Positions 17,672 through 26,571 of a stretch of DNA of 64,000 bases are shown here, in pieces. Position numbers and translations under genes: made by a program. The stretch's first letter is position 1. Each line of letters begins with the position of its first letter. The notes under the pieces are model-generated. The model saw nothing but the letters and a program-made list of their open reading frames with translations. It ran no database searches and had not been told where the DNA came from. The DNA is from Gp1-AA145 sp963757135 (GTDB lineage Bacteria; Acidobacteriota; Terriglobia; Terriglobales; Acidobacteriaceae), in NCBI GenBank assembly GCA_963757135.1, contig CAVWQE010000012.1, positions 245,729-309,728 of the forward strand. The letters are read 5' to 3'.

Positions 17672-17753
17672 GCCCCGAAGGGGGCGAACGAGCTTAGCCC
17701 AGGGCGGTAGCCCTGGGTACGCTGCGCAAAACAGACACAAGTCCCGTCGGGAC
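17672..17753. repeat. REP hairpin cluster 2
   Basis: Three hairpins of the same classes as the cluster beside the RAYT gene: GCCCC-gaag-GGGGC (17672-17685), CCCAGGGC-ggta-GCCCTGGG (17698-17717) and GTCCC-gtc-GGGAC (17741-17753). It is preceded at 17580-17603 by a short three-unit repeat GGCTTTA. The 280-base gap between gluQ and the reductase gene contains nothing else recognisable. Confidence 0.7.
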
Positions 17754-17840
17754 GGCCGATTCTGGAGATTACCTAAAGCCCAATGCCCGAACCCTAACGC
17801 CCGGAGCCCGAAGCCTGACGCCCAGCCCAGAGCCCAGCTA

Positions 17841-18722
17841 TCACGCCGCCGCGATTCTTCGTATCAAATCTTCCTGCTCGTTGCGATTCTCCGCGCCGAT
17901 GGTGAATGCATCGAGCACACCGAGTGACAACGCGTATTTAAGCGCTTCATCCTGGCGATTGCGCATGTCGCCCGCACCCAGGATTTTCATCCCAACTACG
18001 GCTTTGCCCGACGCTTTCATTTGTTTGAGGACCCCAAGAACAGTCGCGGGATCGGCGTCCATGTTCGATTGAATCGGATTGATACGCGCCAGATCGACTT
18101 CGACCCAGGGCGAAGCGGCCGCAGCACGCAGCGCCTCAATCGAATGGCACGAGCAACCGTGGGCGCGGATAATCCCCTTCTGCTTGGCCTCAGAGAGTAC
18201 GTCCATCACGCCTTTGTAGCGCTCGGTCCAGTTGCCTTCGGTGAGGCAGTGCATGAGGAACACGTCAATGTAGTCAGTGCCGAGCTCTTTGCGGAAACGG
18301 TCGAGGTCCGCGCGCATGGTGGCAGGATCGCGTGCCCACGATTTTGAAAGCACCGTCACCTTGTCGCGCTGAACGTGCTTCAGCGCTTCGGCTACATGGG
18401 GATGACTTCCGTACGAATCGGCGGAGTCGAAGAATCGCAGGCCGTGATCGTAACCATTCAGAAGGAGGTCGGAAAGGCCCTTCATTCCGAGCGCAGTCTG
18501 GTGGGAGTGATGTCCAACACCGACGGTGCCGGTTCCCATTGCCAGGCGGCTGGTGCGAATGCCGGTGTTGCCGAGCACGACCGTGTCTGCGGCGGTGAAC
18601 TTGCGAGTGAGTTCCGGAAGGGCGAATGCGCGAGTCGTCAGGTTAGTACTTAGCCATGCGGCGCCCATTCCGTAAGCGGTGCCGGTGAGAAAATCGCGGC
18701 GTTTCATGTCTCGGGTCTTCAT
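17841..18722 (-). CDS. Aldo/keto reductase with Tat signal peptide
   Basis: A 293-residue protein. It opens with a twin-arginine leader (MKTRDMKRRDFLTGTAYGMG), then an aldo/keto reductase barrel: TSRLAMGTGT, FFDSADSYGSH (Asp, Tyr of the catalytic set), VTVLSKSW (Lys), and VFLMHCLTEG (His). C-terminal cofactor residues are partly present (AFTIGAENRNEQED). The Tat leader implies export of a folded, cofactor-loaded enzyme. The ATG at 18722 follows a strong AGGAGG site and starts the Tat leader; the frame upstream to 18830 has no such support. Substrate is unknown. It is a single gene between REP hairpins and the divergent yceH. Confidence 0.85.
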   Translation of the reverse strand: MKTRDMKRRDFLTGTAYGMGAAWLSTNLTTRAFALPELTRKFTAADTVVLGNTGIRTSRLAMGTGTVGVGHHSHQTALGMKGLSDLLLNGYDHGLRFFDSADSYGSHPHVAEALKHVQRDKVTVLSKSWARDPATMRADLDRFRKELGTDYIDVFLMHCLTEGNWTERYKGVMDVLSEAKQKGIIRAHGCSCHSIEALRAAAASPWVEVDLARINPIQSNMDADPATVLGVLKQMKASGKAVVGMKILGAGDMRNRQDEALKYALSLGVLDAFTIGAENRNEQEDLIRRIAAA

Positions 18723-18892
18723 CAGGGGACCTCCTGCGGATATTTCTTTAGACGTGCGAGGGCCGCCGTGGGATCGTTTCTCGGACGAGAAAAGTATAGT
18801 CCTGTTAAAGGGATGGTGAGTTATCTGCACGGGGAGGGCACCAGGCCTACAAACCCAGAGTTTCGCCGAGACGCTGATAAACTTTTTCTACC

Positions 18893-19564
18893 ATGCCTGC
18901 GCCTGAGCTGAATCTTTGTGAGACCGAAGTCCGCGTACTCGGGGCGTTGATCGAGAAGGACATCACGACGCCTGATTACTATCCTCTGTCGTTGAATGCG
19001 CTGGTGAATGCGTGCAATCAGAAGAACAATCGCGATCCGGTGATGGCGCTCAACGAGGACTCGGTCCGGCAGGCGCTGAGTTCATTGCAAGAGAGGCGGA
19101 TGGCAGGTCCGGCGGGTGGGGCCGACAGCCGGGTTACGAAATATGAACATCGTCTGCAGGAAGTCTTCAATTTCGACCGTCGCGAGATTGCGCTGATTTG
19201 CGTACTGCTACTGCGCGGACCGCAGACGCCCGGAGAGCTAAGAGGCCGCAGCGACCGCATGTATCGCTTTGAGACTCTCGACGACGTGCAGTCGGCCATC
19301 CAGCGGTTGATGGAACGCCAGCCGCCGCTGGTCAGGGTTCTTCCTCGTCAGGCCGGAACGAAGGAATCGCGCTACATGCACCTGTTCGCGGGAGACGCTG
19401 GCATACCGGCGGAAACTGACGCCTCGACTGCCTCTCCGGCAAGAAGCGAGAGGCCGCTCGACAGCTCCAGACTAAGCCTTCTTGAAAATGAAGTTTCGGA
19501 GCTGAAACGGGAAGTCGGCGAACTCAGGCACCAGTTGGCCGAGTTCCGCGATCAATTCAAATAA
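18893..19564 (+). CDS. yceH: YceH family (DUF480) protein
   Basis: A 223-residue protein of the conserved YceH/DUF480 family: two winged-helix units. The first has LNLCETEVRVLGALIEKDITTPDYYPLSLNAL-type sequence (read here in parts) and QKNNRDPVM; the second has LICVLLLRGPQTPGELRGRS and RVLPRQAGTKESRYMHLF. A C-terminal coiled coil (about residues 190-220, LLENEVSELKREVGELRHQL) is added. Molecular function is unknown; members are cytoplasmic and some are linked to virulence or motility control. The start is ATG 18893. It stands alone, divergent from the reductase. Confidence 0.9.
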   Translation: MPAPELNLCETEVRVLGALIEKDITTPDYYPLSLNALVNACNQKNNRDPVMALNEDSVRQALSSLQERRMAGPAGGADSRVTKYEHRLQEVFNFDRREIALICVLLLRGPQTPGELRGRSDRMYRFETLDDVQSAIQRLMERQPPLVRVLPRQAGTKESRYMHLFAGDAGIPAETDASTASPARSERPLDSSRLSLLENEVSELKREVGELRHQLAEFRDQFK

Positions 19565-19698
19565 TCCGCTTTTCGCAACCGAGTATCCGCGTGGTAAATC
19601 CTCAGTCGAAAGCAGCCCTGCTAAATAATTACCAAAGTCTTTTCAAAGGCCCTCGAAACCATCGCAGCCGAGCTGGGTTTAAGTAAAATGTGGGCAGG

Positions 19699-21003
19699 AT
19701 GTGCGTGTTGTCAAAAGTAGTCAAGTTATTTGTTTTCTGTGGGATACTGATTTCCATCTGTTCCCCTCAGCACCTCTCCGCTCAAGCGACGCTCCTGCTC
19801 GAAGAACCCTACAGCTATGACGGCACATTCGCCGGAACCGGGCACGCCGCGGTCTATCTTTCACGCGTTTGCGCTGAGACACCTACCGAGTTGCGCCACT
19901 GCCGCCCGGGCGAAACCGGGGTTGTCATTAGCCGATACCACGGCGTGGCTGGGCGCGATTGGCTCGCGGTGCCACTCATGGGCTATCTATACGCCGTCAA
20001 CCATCCTGATGACGTCCCGCTTTACGCCGACTCGAAACTGGTTGCTCTGCTGCGCGAGCGATATCTGGGAGCAATGCTGCTGCCTGCGGAGAAGCAGGCG
20101 GGCGATGAGCCGCGCTATCAGCTTGCCGGATCGGCTTACGATCGCACGCTCTATGGCTTTCGCTTCGCAACCCGGCCCGAGCAGGATGATCAACTGATCC
20201 GCTGGCTGAATTCATCGCCGAATTCCGAAACGTACGCCCTGCTCAAGCGCAACTGCGCTGACTTTGTGAAGCAGATCGTTAACTTTTATTACCCGCATGC
20301 CGTGCATCGCAGCGTCATCGCCGACCTGGGCGTGATGACGCCGAAGCAGGCGGCCAAGTCCTTGGTCCACAGCGGCAAGCGCCATCCCGAGATGCATCTG
20401 ACCACGTTCATCATTCCGCAGGTGCCGGGGCTGAAGCGCAGCAAGCCGGTGCACGGGGTGATTGAGTCGGTCGTTCTGGCAAAGAAATATGTCACGCCTG
20501 TGCTGCTGTTCCATCCCTTTGTCGTCGGGACCGTGGAAGCGGCGTACTGGGCTGGATGGCGGTTTAATCCGGCGAAGGGCGCATACATCTTCGATCCCGA
20601 TTCTCCTGATCTCGGCCGTTCTATCGAGCGTCCACTGACAGCTGAGCAGCGGCGCGCCTATGAAGACATGGTGGCCGCGGCGCGGAAGGCAGCGAGTGAA
20701 TCCGAGGACGTGCCCAGCTGGAAAACAGTCGCAACTGAAGCGCGGCCGAAATTGGACGCTGAAGGGCATCCGTACCTGGAGGTCGCACTGGAGGGGGAAA
20801 CGATTCCGGTTGGCCTTTGCCGGGCCAACGCGCTGCGCTTCTCCGGCTCGCCGGAACTGGTGCAGGAACTGGCCCTCACCCGGATGGAACTGGAACTGAA
20901 ATCGAAAAAGCCCGCGCGAATCTCTGAAAAGGAATTGAAGCGCGACTGGCAACTGTACCGCGATGCGCGCGGGGTACGAGAAGCCTTGCTCGGCACACCG
21001 TAG
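19699..21003 (+). CDS. Secreted protein with permuted NlpC/P60-like Cys/His arrangement
   Basis: A 434-residue exported protein with a signal peptide ending in HLSAQA near residue 30. Two blocks suggest a circularly permuted papain-like fold, as in LRAT, YiiX and DUF4105 proteins: a histidine block TGHAAVYLSRVC near residue 50, and further on a cysteine block KRNCADFVKQIVN near residue 190. Such enzymes cut or transfer acyl or peptide bonds, often in the cell envelope. The C-terminal half (from about 300) is unknown. The call is an inference from these two blocks; no named family is certain. I chose ATG 19699 over GTG 19690. It is convergent with the OmpA gene. Confidence 0.65.
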   Translation: MCVLSKVVKLFVFCGILISICSPQHLSAQATLLLEEPYSYDGTFAGTGHAAVYLSRVCAETPTELRHCRPGETGVVISRYHGVAGRDWLAVPLMGYLYAVNHPDDVPLYADSKLVALLRERYLGAMLLPAEKQAGDEPRYQLAGSAYDRTLYGFRFATRPEQDDQLIRWLNSSPNSETYALLKRNCADFVKQIVNFYYPHAVHRSVIADLGVMTPKQAAKSLVHSGKRHPEMHLTTFIIPQVPGLKRSKPVHGVIESVVLAKKYVTPVLLFHPFVVGTVEAAYWAGWRFNPAKGAYIFDPDSPDLGRSIERPLTAEQRRAYEDMVAAARKAASESEDVPSWKTVATEARPKLDAEGHPYLEVALEGETIPVGLCRANALRFSGSPELVQELALTRMELELKSKKPARISEKELKRDWQLYRDARGVREALLGTP

Positions 21004-21009
21004 CAAATC

Positions 21010-21092
21010 AACCACGAACGACACGAAGTTACACAAAGGAAATCAGTCCGCCAGGGGTGCATTCCTTCGTGGACCTTCGTGTCCTTCGTGGT
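21010..21092. repeat. Dispersed long palindromic repeat (TTCGTG family), copy 2
   Basis: Arms AACCACGAACGACACGAAG (21010-21028) and CTTCGTGTCCTTCGTGGTT (21074-21092) form a long hairpin between convergent genes and may stop transcription in both directions. It has the same build as the repeats at 8.8 kb and 48.8 kb, with TTCGTG in place of TTTGCG. Confidence 0.65.
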
Positions 21093-21107
21093 TAATGCTT
21101 TGGTCCG

Positions 21108-22700
21108 TTATTGCTGCACGGCCGAAGTCTCGGGGTTGTTGCCGATGGCGTCTCCCGAGAGCACCAGCTCTACTCGCCGGTTCTGCTGGCGGCCTTCAGC
21201 GGTCTCGTTCGATGCGATCGGCACAGTCTTGCCGAATCCTTTGGCTTCGATCGAGCCCGCCGAAATTCCCTGCTGAACGAAGTAGTCGCGCACGGCATCC
21301 GCGCGCTTTTCCGAAAGAGTCTGGTTATATTCGTCGGTGCCAACGCTGTCGGTGTGTCCTTCGATCTGAACGTGCAGCGTGGGATAGGCCAGCAGGATTC
21401 CGGAAACTTTAGCCAGACGCTCGCGGGCCCCCGGAGCAAGTTCGAAGCTGCCCGTCTTGAACAACACGTCGGACATGTTGGCGATCAGTCCGCGAGCGGT
21501 ATCTCGAGTGGAAAGAATAGTGTTGAGCTGCTGCAACAGGCGGGCGCGCAACTCCTGCTTCTCTTTCTCTGCCTGCTGGCGCAGCTGATCGGATTGCGCT
21601 GCGGCTTGCTGAGCTTTCGCGGTTTCGGCGGCCAGTTGCTGTTGCTGTGCGATGGCTTCGGCTTTGGCCTTCTCGGCTTCTTCCTTTTGGCGGGCAGCTT
21701 CTTGCGCGGCCTGTTGGGCTTCGGCTTTTGCCGCTTCGGCTTCGGCCTTTGCGCTCTCCGCCGCCTTCTGTGCCTGTTCAGCATCAGCGCGGCGCTTCGC
21801 TTCAGCTTCGGCATCGGCTCGGGCTGCGGCTTCGCGCTGTTCCGCTGCAAGCTTGTCGGCGGCAGCTTTGGACTGCGATTCGTCTTCAGCCCGCTGCTTT
21901 ACGGCCATCACCCGCGCTTCTTCGGCAGTCTGGGTGGTCTCGCGGGCGGCGGATTCTATCGCCGACTTGCCCTGCTTCTGCCGATAAGCGGTTTCCGCCA
22001 GCATCAACTGATGGTCCGCCTTCGTGAGAATGGACGTCGCATACTTATCGCCGGCTGCAATGTGCGCAATGCGTAAAGCGTTACGGGCCTCGAACAGTTC
22101 TAATGGCGTGCTGCGGTCAACTCCGAAAATCGCATTCTGGATTTTCTCGTTGGCGGAGGAATACGTGCCGCGGCCGAGCAGTTCGTACTTGGTCTCAATG
22201 TTTTCGCCCTGACCCACACCGTCCGGCAGAACGCTTTCAAAGACCACGGTATTGTCCGGCTGCGTGACCGCAAAGTACGGCTCGGCGGTAAGGACCAGGC
22301 CGAAAGTCTGCATGTCGGTTGAGGCCTTGATGTGTGCGTTGCCGTGCTCGATAGTCACTTCACCAAGGCTGTCGGCACGGCCTTCGGGAGAGACTGCCCA
22401 GAGCACGTAGGTCAGATATTCGAGCCCGAACTTGGTCGCCTCTTCCATGTTCTGGAATTTCGCGTCGATCGAGATGGTTGCCTTCTTGCCTTCGATCTTG
22501 GCCTCGCCGGTAGCATTTGGCATCAGGTCGGTCGCGTGAAAAGCAATCTTCACCGAGCTGCCCGGGCGATAGTGCATGGCTTTGACGGTGCGTGAAACGA
22601 CAGTGGCGGAGGCCGCAGCCGAAGCCGGCGCGGGTGAAGTCTGAGCGGCGGCAATTGTTGCGACACAAACAAGCCAGGCAAGACGCAGAAATATTTTCAC
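21108..22700 (-). CDS. OmpA-family outer-membrane-anchoring protein with long Ala-rich coiled coil
   Basis: A 530-residue exported protein. A signal peptide (about 1-19) is followed by an N-terminal domain (about 35-200, with GSSVKIAFHATDLMPNATGE), then a long alanine/glutamate/lysine-rich coiled coil (about 230-395). The C-terminal OmpA/MotB peptidoglycan-binding domain (about 405-520) has the signatures VQIEGHTDSVG, YNQTLSEKRADAVR and RRVEL. The OmpA domain binds the diaminopimelate of peptidoglycan; the coiled coil may span the periplasm. Plus-strand frames over the coiled coil are composition artefacts. A single gene, convergent with the papain-like gene and separated from it by a palindrome. 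Confidence 0.88.
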   Translation of the reverse strand: MKIFLRLAWLVCVATIAAAQTSPAPASAAASATVVSRTVKAMHYRPGSSVKIAFHATDLMPNATGEAKIEGKKATISIDAKFQNMEEATKFGLEYLTYVLWAVSPEGRADSLGEVTIEHGNAHIKASTDMQTFGLVLTAEPYFAVTQPDNTVVFESVLPDGVGQGENIETKYELLGRGTYSSANEKIQNAIFGVDRSTPLELFEARNALRIAHIAAGDKYATSILTKADHQLMLAETAYRQKQGKSAIESAARETTQTAEEARVMAVKQRAEDESQSKAAADKLAAEQREAAARADAEAEAKRRADAEQAQKAAESAKAEAEAAKAEAQQAAQEAARQKEEAEKAKAEAIAQQQQLAAETAKAQQAAAQSDQLRQQAEKEKQELRARLLQQLNTILSTRDTARGLIANMSDVLFKTGSFELAPGARERLAKVSGILLAYPTLHVQIEGHTDSVGTDEYNQTLSEKRADAVRDYFVQQGISAGSIEAKGFGKTVPIASNETAEGRQQNRRVELVLSGDAIGNNPETSAVQQ

Positions 22701-22779
22701 AGTGGTCCCTCAACGCAGATGATTTGGGGTGTTTTGCCTATGATCTTCGCAATTGCGCGCAAATGAAAGGTCACTTTGG

Positions 22780-24495
22780 TTACTGAGAGGGTGCAGTGGC
22801 GGCAGTTTTGGGCTTGATCCCCTCGAACACGTCTTCGGCCCGGCCTAGGGCCTCGCCCACGTTGGCGCATATGTTTTCCCGTCCGACGACCTCTTCGAAT
22901 TCGGCTTGCCGCATCAGTTGCGCCGGTTGCTCGCGGGCGCCGCACAAAATGAGGGTGCGACCGGAGGCGTGCAGCTGTTTGGCTACATCTTCCAAAGCGT
23001 ATAAGCCAGTGGCATCGATGGCAGTCATGTTGCGCAGACGGATAATGACCACGGGCGGCAAGCGATGCAGGTTTTCAGTGACGGACGCGATCTTGTCGGT
23101 GGCGCCGAACAGAAACGGTCCGTGAATGCGAAAGATGGTCGCGTAATAAGGAATGTCTTTGTCCTGCAGAATGTGCATACGCCCGTCTTCCACATAGTCG
23201 TCTGTCACTTCGGAGACGGTAGTCGTATCGGACACGCGCGTAATAAAGAGCAAGGCCGCGAGAATCATGCCGGCCTCGACTGCCACAGTCAGATCGGCAA
23301 AGACCGTGAGTGCAAACGTGACCATCCATACGCTGATGTCGGTGTTGGTCAATTTCAGCAGCTGCGGAATCTCGCGCCACTCGCCCATGTTGTAGGCGAC
23401 GATCATCAGGATTCCCGCGAGCGCTGCCATGGGAATGTAACTTGCCAACGGAGCCGCAAAAAGCAGCACGCAAAGCAATGTGAACGCGTGAATCATTCCG
23501 GCCACCGGAGACTGCGCTCCGGCACGAATGTTGGTGGCAGTGCGGGCAATAGCCCCGGTTGCGGGGAGGCCTCCGAACATTGGCGAAACAATGTTGGCCA
23601 CGCCCTGGCCCATCAATTCGACATTAGGATTGTGGTGGTCGTTGCTCATGCGGTCGGAAACGACGGCTGACATGAGAGATTCAATCGCCCCCAGCATCGC
23701 CACCGTAAACGCCGGTCCAAGTAGTCCAGGCACGAGCCGGGCATGCCAATGAGGGATTGCCAGGTGCGGCAACCCGCTGGGAATTCCACCGAAGCGCGTT
23801 CCAATAGTTTCCACTGGAAGTTTCAGCATCCAGGCTGCGACGGTCGCGCCCAGCATGGCGACAATGGGCCCGGGAATGCGGCCGGAGAGGGCGCGGCAGG
23901 CAAGCATCACGGCGACGGTACAAACGGCCAGCAAGGTTGCGTGCCATGACCACGTTGGCGCGGCGGCGGCCAGGGCCTTCATTCGAAGCCAGAAGTCGCC
24001 GGGAGTTTTTTCCAGGCTGAGGCCGAAGAAATCTTTGATCTGCGTGCTGGCGATCAGGACCGCAATGCCGTTAGTAAAGCCAATCACCACCGGGCGCGGG
24101 ATGAACTTTACCGCCGAGCCCATGCCGGTGGCGCCCAGCACGACGAGCAGAATGCCCGCCATCACCGTGCACATAAACAGGCCGTCAATACCGTGAACCG
24201 TGATGATTCCGGCTACAACGACCACGAATGCTCCCGTTGGGCCACCAATCTGGGTCTTGGAGCCGCCCAGCAGCGAGATCAAGAATCCGGTAACGATGGC
24301 GCAATAGATGCCAGCCTGCGGAGTTAGCCCGGAGGCGATGCTGAAAGCCATCGCAAGCGGCAGCGCAACCAATCCAACAGTGATGCCGGCGACTACATCG
24401 AGAACAAATTTGTTAAAGCTGTAATTCCGCAGGCAAAGAATAGATTTCGGCAGCCAGCGGTCGTTAATATGAAAAGAGACAACGCGAGAAGACAT
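22780..24495 (-). CDS. SulP-family anion transporter with STAS domain
   Basis: A 571-residue transporter of the SLC26/SulP family. About twelve membrane segments (residues 20-430) carry the family signature region (GLVALPLAMAFSIASGL, QIGGPTGAFVV), and a C-terminal STAS domain follows (about 440-555, with IRLRNMTAIDATGLYALEDV). Members carry sulfate, bicarbonate or dicarboxylates in symport with sodium or protons. The frame is open upstream to 24777, but that part overlaps the divergent mntH gene; ATG 24495 fits the family's usual N-terminus. Substrate is unknown. It lies 115 bases from the divergent NRAMP gene, so both may share a control region. Confidence 0.9.
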   Translation of the reverse strand: MSSRVVSFHINDRWLPKSILCLRNYSFNKFVLDVVAGITVGLVALPLAMAFSIASGLTPQAGIYCAIVTGFLISLLGGSKTQIGGPTGAFVVVVAGIITVHGIDGLFMCTVMAGILLVVLGATGMGSAVKFIPRPVVIGFTNGIAVLIASTQIKDFFGLSLEKTPGDFWLRMKALAAAAPTWSWHATLLAVCTVAVMLACRALSGRIPGPIVAMLGATVAAWMLKLPVETIGTRFGGIPSGLPHLAIPHWHARLVPGLLGPAFTVAMLGAIESLMSAVVSDRMSNDHHNPNVELMGQGVANIVSPMFGGLPATGAIARTATNIRAGAQSPVAGMIHAFTLLCVLLFAAPLASYIPMAALAGILMIVAYNMGEWREIPQLLKLTNTDISVWMVTFALTVFADLTVAVEAGMILAALLFITRVSDTTTVSEVTDDYVEDGRMHILQDKDIPYYATIFRIHGPFLFGATDKIASVTENLHRLPPVVIIRLRNMTAIDATGLYALEDVAKQLHASGRTLILCGAREQPAQLMRQAEFEEVVGRENICANVGEALGRAEDVFEGIKPKTAATAPSQ

Positions 24496-24610
24496 ACTTT
24501 GAGCTGCATTATGACAGGTTGACTCGCGAAAACAATCACCCTTGATACCACGGTAACTAACCCCGCGTCCGCCAAACGCTTTCAGTAAGATAGGTATTTC
24601 CATTTGCGAT

Positions 24611-26038
24611 ATGGATCCTGTGTCCAAAAGTGAAGATCGTGTGACCGAGGCGCCTGTCGATATCGGGAATGCCCACGGCGGCCACGTATCGCTCGAAGGC
24701 TTGCACAACACCGTCGAGGTGCCGCACCACCGCGCCGGATTCTGGCAGCAGTGGCGGGCGTTCATCGGGCCAGCCATTCTGGTCAGCGTCGGCTACATGG
24801 ACCCCGGAAACTGGGGTACCGATCTTGCCGGCGGCGCGCAATTCAAATATGGATTGCTTTGGGTGGTGGCACTTGCCAGCCTGATGGCGATTTTTATGCA
24901 GGTGATCGCCGCCCGGCTGGGCGTGGTCACCGGCAAGGATCTGGCACAGTGCTGCCGCGACTGGTATCCAGGCTGGACGCGATGGCCAAGCTGGCTGTTT
25001 TGTGAAGTGGCGATCGGCGCTTGCGATCTCGCCGAAGTGCTGGGTAGCGCGGTCGCGATCAACTTGATGTTCCACATCCCGCTGCTATGGGCGGTGATCA
25101 TCACCGGCGCGGATGTCCTGTTGCTGCTGGCCTTGCAGCGTGTCGGCATGCGCACGATCGAGGCGGTGGTGTTATTGCTGATCGTGACTATCAGCGTCTG
25201 CTATCTGATCGAAATCTTTGTCCTGCCGCAGACGCGGCCGAACTTTCTGGAGATGGGAAGCGCACTGATGCACCCGGGTTTTCGCGAAGCGGGAATGATT
25301 TATGTGGCTATCGGTATCATCGGAGCGACGGTGATGCCGCACAATCTGTATCTGCACTCTGCGCTGGTGCAGAGCCGCAAGTTGCAGAAGGATGAAGCCT
25401 CCATCCGCAGCGCCATTCGCTTCAATACCATTGATTCGACGACCGCGCTGACGATTGCGTTTCTGGTCAATGCCGCCATCCTGGTTCTCGCGGCGTTGGT
25501 CTTCTACGGAAAGACGAGCGTTGTGGTCGAGGGCGGGAAGGTGATCACCTTCAGTCCCGACAGCGACTGGATCCGGATTGCTTATCTGACGCTGGCGCCG
25601 CTGCTGGGAACGGCCCTGGCTAGCACTTTGTTCGTTGTAGCATTATTGGCCAGCGGCCAAAGCAGCACTATTACCGGCACGCTTGCAGGCCAGGTAGTCA
25701 TGGAAGGCTTCATGCACTGGCGCATCCAGCCGTGGGTGCGGCGGTTGATCACCCGGACGCTGGCGATTTTGCCCGCCGTGCTGGTAATTGGGATACGCGG
25801 CGACGCCAGCATCAATGATCTGCTCACATTGAGTCAGGTGGTGCTGGCATTGCAATTGCCGTTTGCCATGTTTCCGCTGCTGCATTTCACCAGTTCGCGC
25901 AAGCGCATGGGGGTTTGGAGAAGCGGAATATTTCTGCTGATTGCAGGCTGGGGCAGCGCGATACTCATCACCGCGCTCGACCTTTGGGGATTGCCGGATT
26001 CCCTGCGCTCGGCATGGCACGTGATTGTGGGCAGTTAG
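24611..26038 (+). CDS. mntH: NRAMP divalent metal (Mn2+/Fe2+) transporter
   Basis: A 475-residue NRAMP-family proton-coupled metal transporter with eleven to twelve membrane segments. It has the metal-binding helix-1 motif DPGNWGTD (Asp and Asn of the site), the helix-6 motif GATVMPHNLYLHSALVQSR (Met and His region) and the family's helical layout. A 45-residue hydrophilic N-terminus is longer than in E. coli MntH. Function by family: import of manganese or ferrous iron across the inner membrane. Start ATG 24611. No MntR site was recognised in the 115-base divergent region. Confidence 0.92.
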   Translation: MDPVSKSEDRVTEAPVDIGNAHGGHVSLEGLHNTVEVPHHRAGFWQQWRAFIGPAILVSVGYMDPGNWGTDLAGGAQFKYGLLWVVALASLMAIFMQVIAARLGVVTGKDLAQCCRDWYPGWTRWPSWLFCEVAIGACDLAEVLGSAVAINLMFHIPLLWAVIITGADVLLLLALQRVGMRTIEAVVLLLIVTISVCYLIEIFVLPQTRPNFLEMGSALMHPGFREAGMIYVAIGIIGATVMPHNLYLHSALVQSRKLQKDEASIRSAIRFNTIDSTTALTIAFLVNAAILVLAALVFYGKTSVVVEGGKVITFSPDSDWIRIAYLTLAPLLGTALASTLFVVALLASGQSSTITGTLAGQVVMEGFMHWRIQPWVRRLITRTLAILPAVLVIGIRGDASINDLLTLSQVVLALQLPFAMFPLLHFTSSRKRMGVWRSGIFLLIAGWGSAILITALDLWGLPDSLRSAWHVIVGS

Positions 26039-26154
26039 GGAAACAGATCGGAGGGTCGGCTTAAGCTTCAAAGAGAGCCTGCCCTGAGCGACCGAGCGGA
26101 GCGAGGAAGTCGAACGGGCCCTCGCCCGTGCGGTTCGGTTAAGAGCGGACCAAA

Positions 26155-26571
26155 ATGTATAAAACCATCCTTGTGACCGTGGACGGAACGCCGAGCGATC
26201 GCGCGATCATTGAACACGTCAAACCGCTGGCCAAGCTGGCGGGAAGCCGTGTGGTGCTGCTGCATGTTGCCGACGGATGGGCCGCACGAACCTATGGCGC
26301 CGACGCGGTGAGCCGTGAGATCGCTGAGGATACGGCGTATCTGAAACAAGTTCGAGAGGAGTTGCAGGCAGCGGGAATTCCCACCGATTCCGAGCTGGCG
26401 TATGGAGATCCTGTCAAAGAAATTGTGAAGTGGGTCGAGCAGAAGGGCTGCGACCTGGTGGCCATGAGCACGCACGGCCACCGCTTCCTGGCCGATATTT
26501 TCCTTGGGACGACGGCAAGCCGTGTGCAGCACAGCATCAGTGTGCCGGTACTGCTCCTCAGGGCGAAGTGA
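26155..26571 (+). CDS. Universal stress protein (UspA family)
   Basis: A 138-residue single-domain Usp protein: IYKTILVTVDGTPSD at the start, DLVAMSTHGHRF and the ATP-type motif G-x2-G-x9-G-(S/T) region (GTTASRVQHSISVPVLLLR) at the end. The glycine-rich loop is only partly kept. Usp proteins bind nucleotides and help cells under stress. It ends in TGATG, overlapping the next gene's start by one base, so the two are translationally coupled. Confidence 0.88.
   Translation: MYKTILVTVDGTPSDRAIIEHVKPLAKLAGSRVVLLHVADGWAARTYGADAVSREIAEDTAYLKQVREELQAAGIPTDSELAYGDPVKEIVKWVEQKGCDLVAMSTHGHRFLADIFLGTTASRVQHSISVPVLLLRAK

Noticed and set aside
21111..22076. Long plus-strand frame opposite the OmpA gene.
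   Set aside because: It lies over the Ala/Glu/Lys-rich coiled coil; GCN-rich codons on one strand make open frames on the other. The OmpA signatures are on the minus strand.
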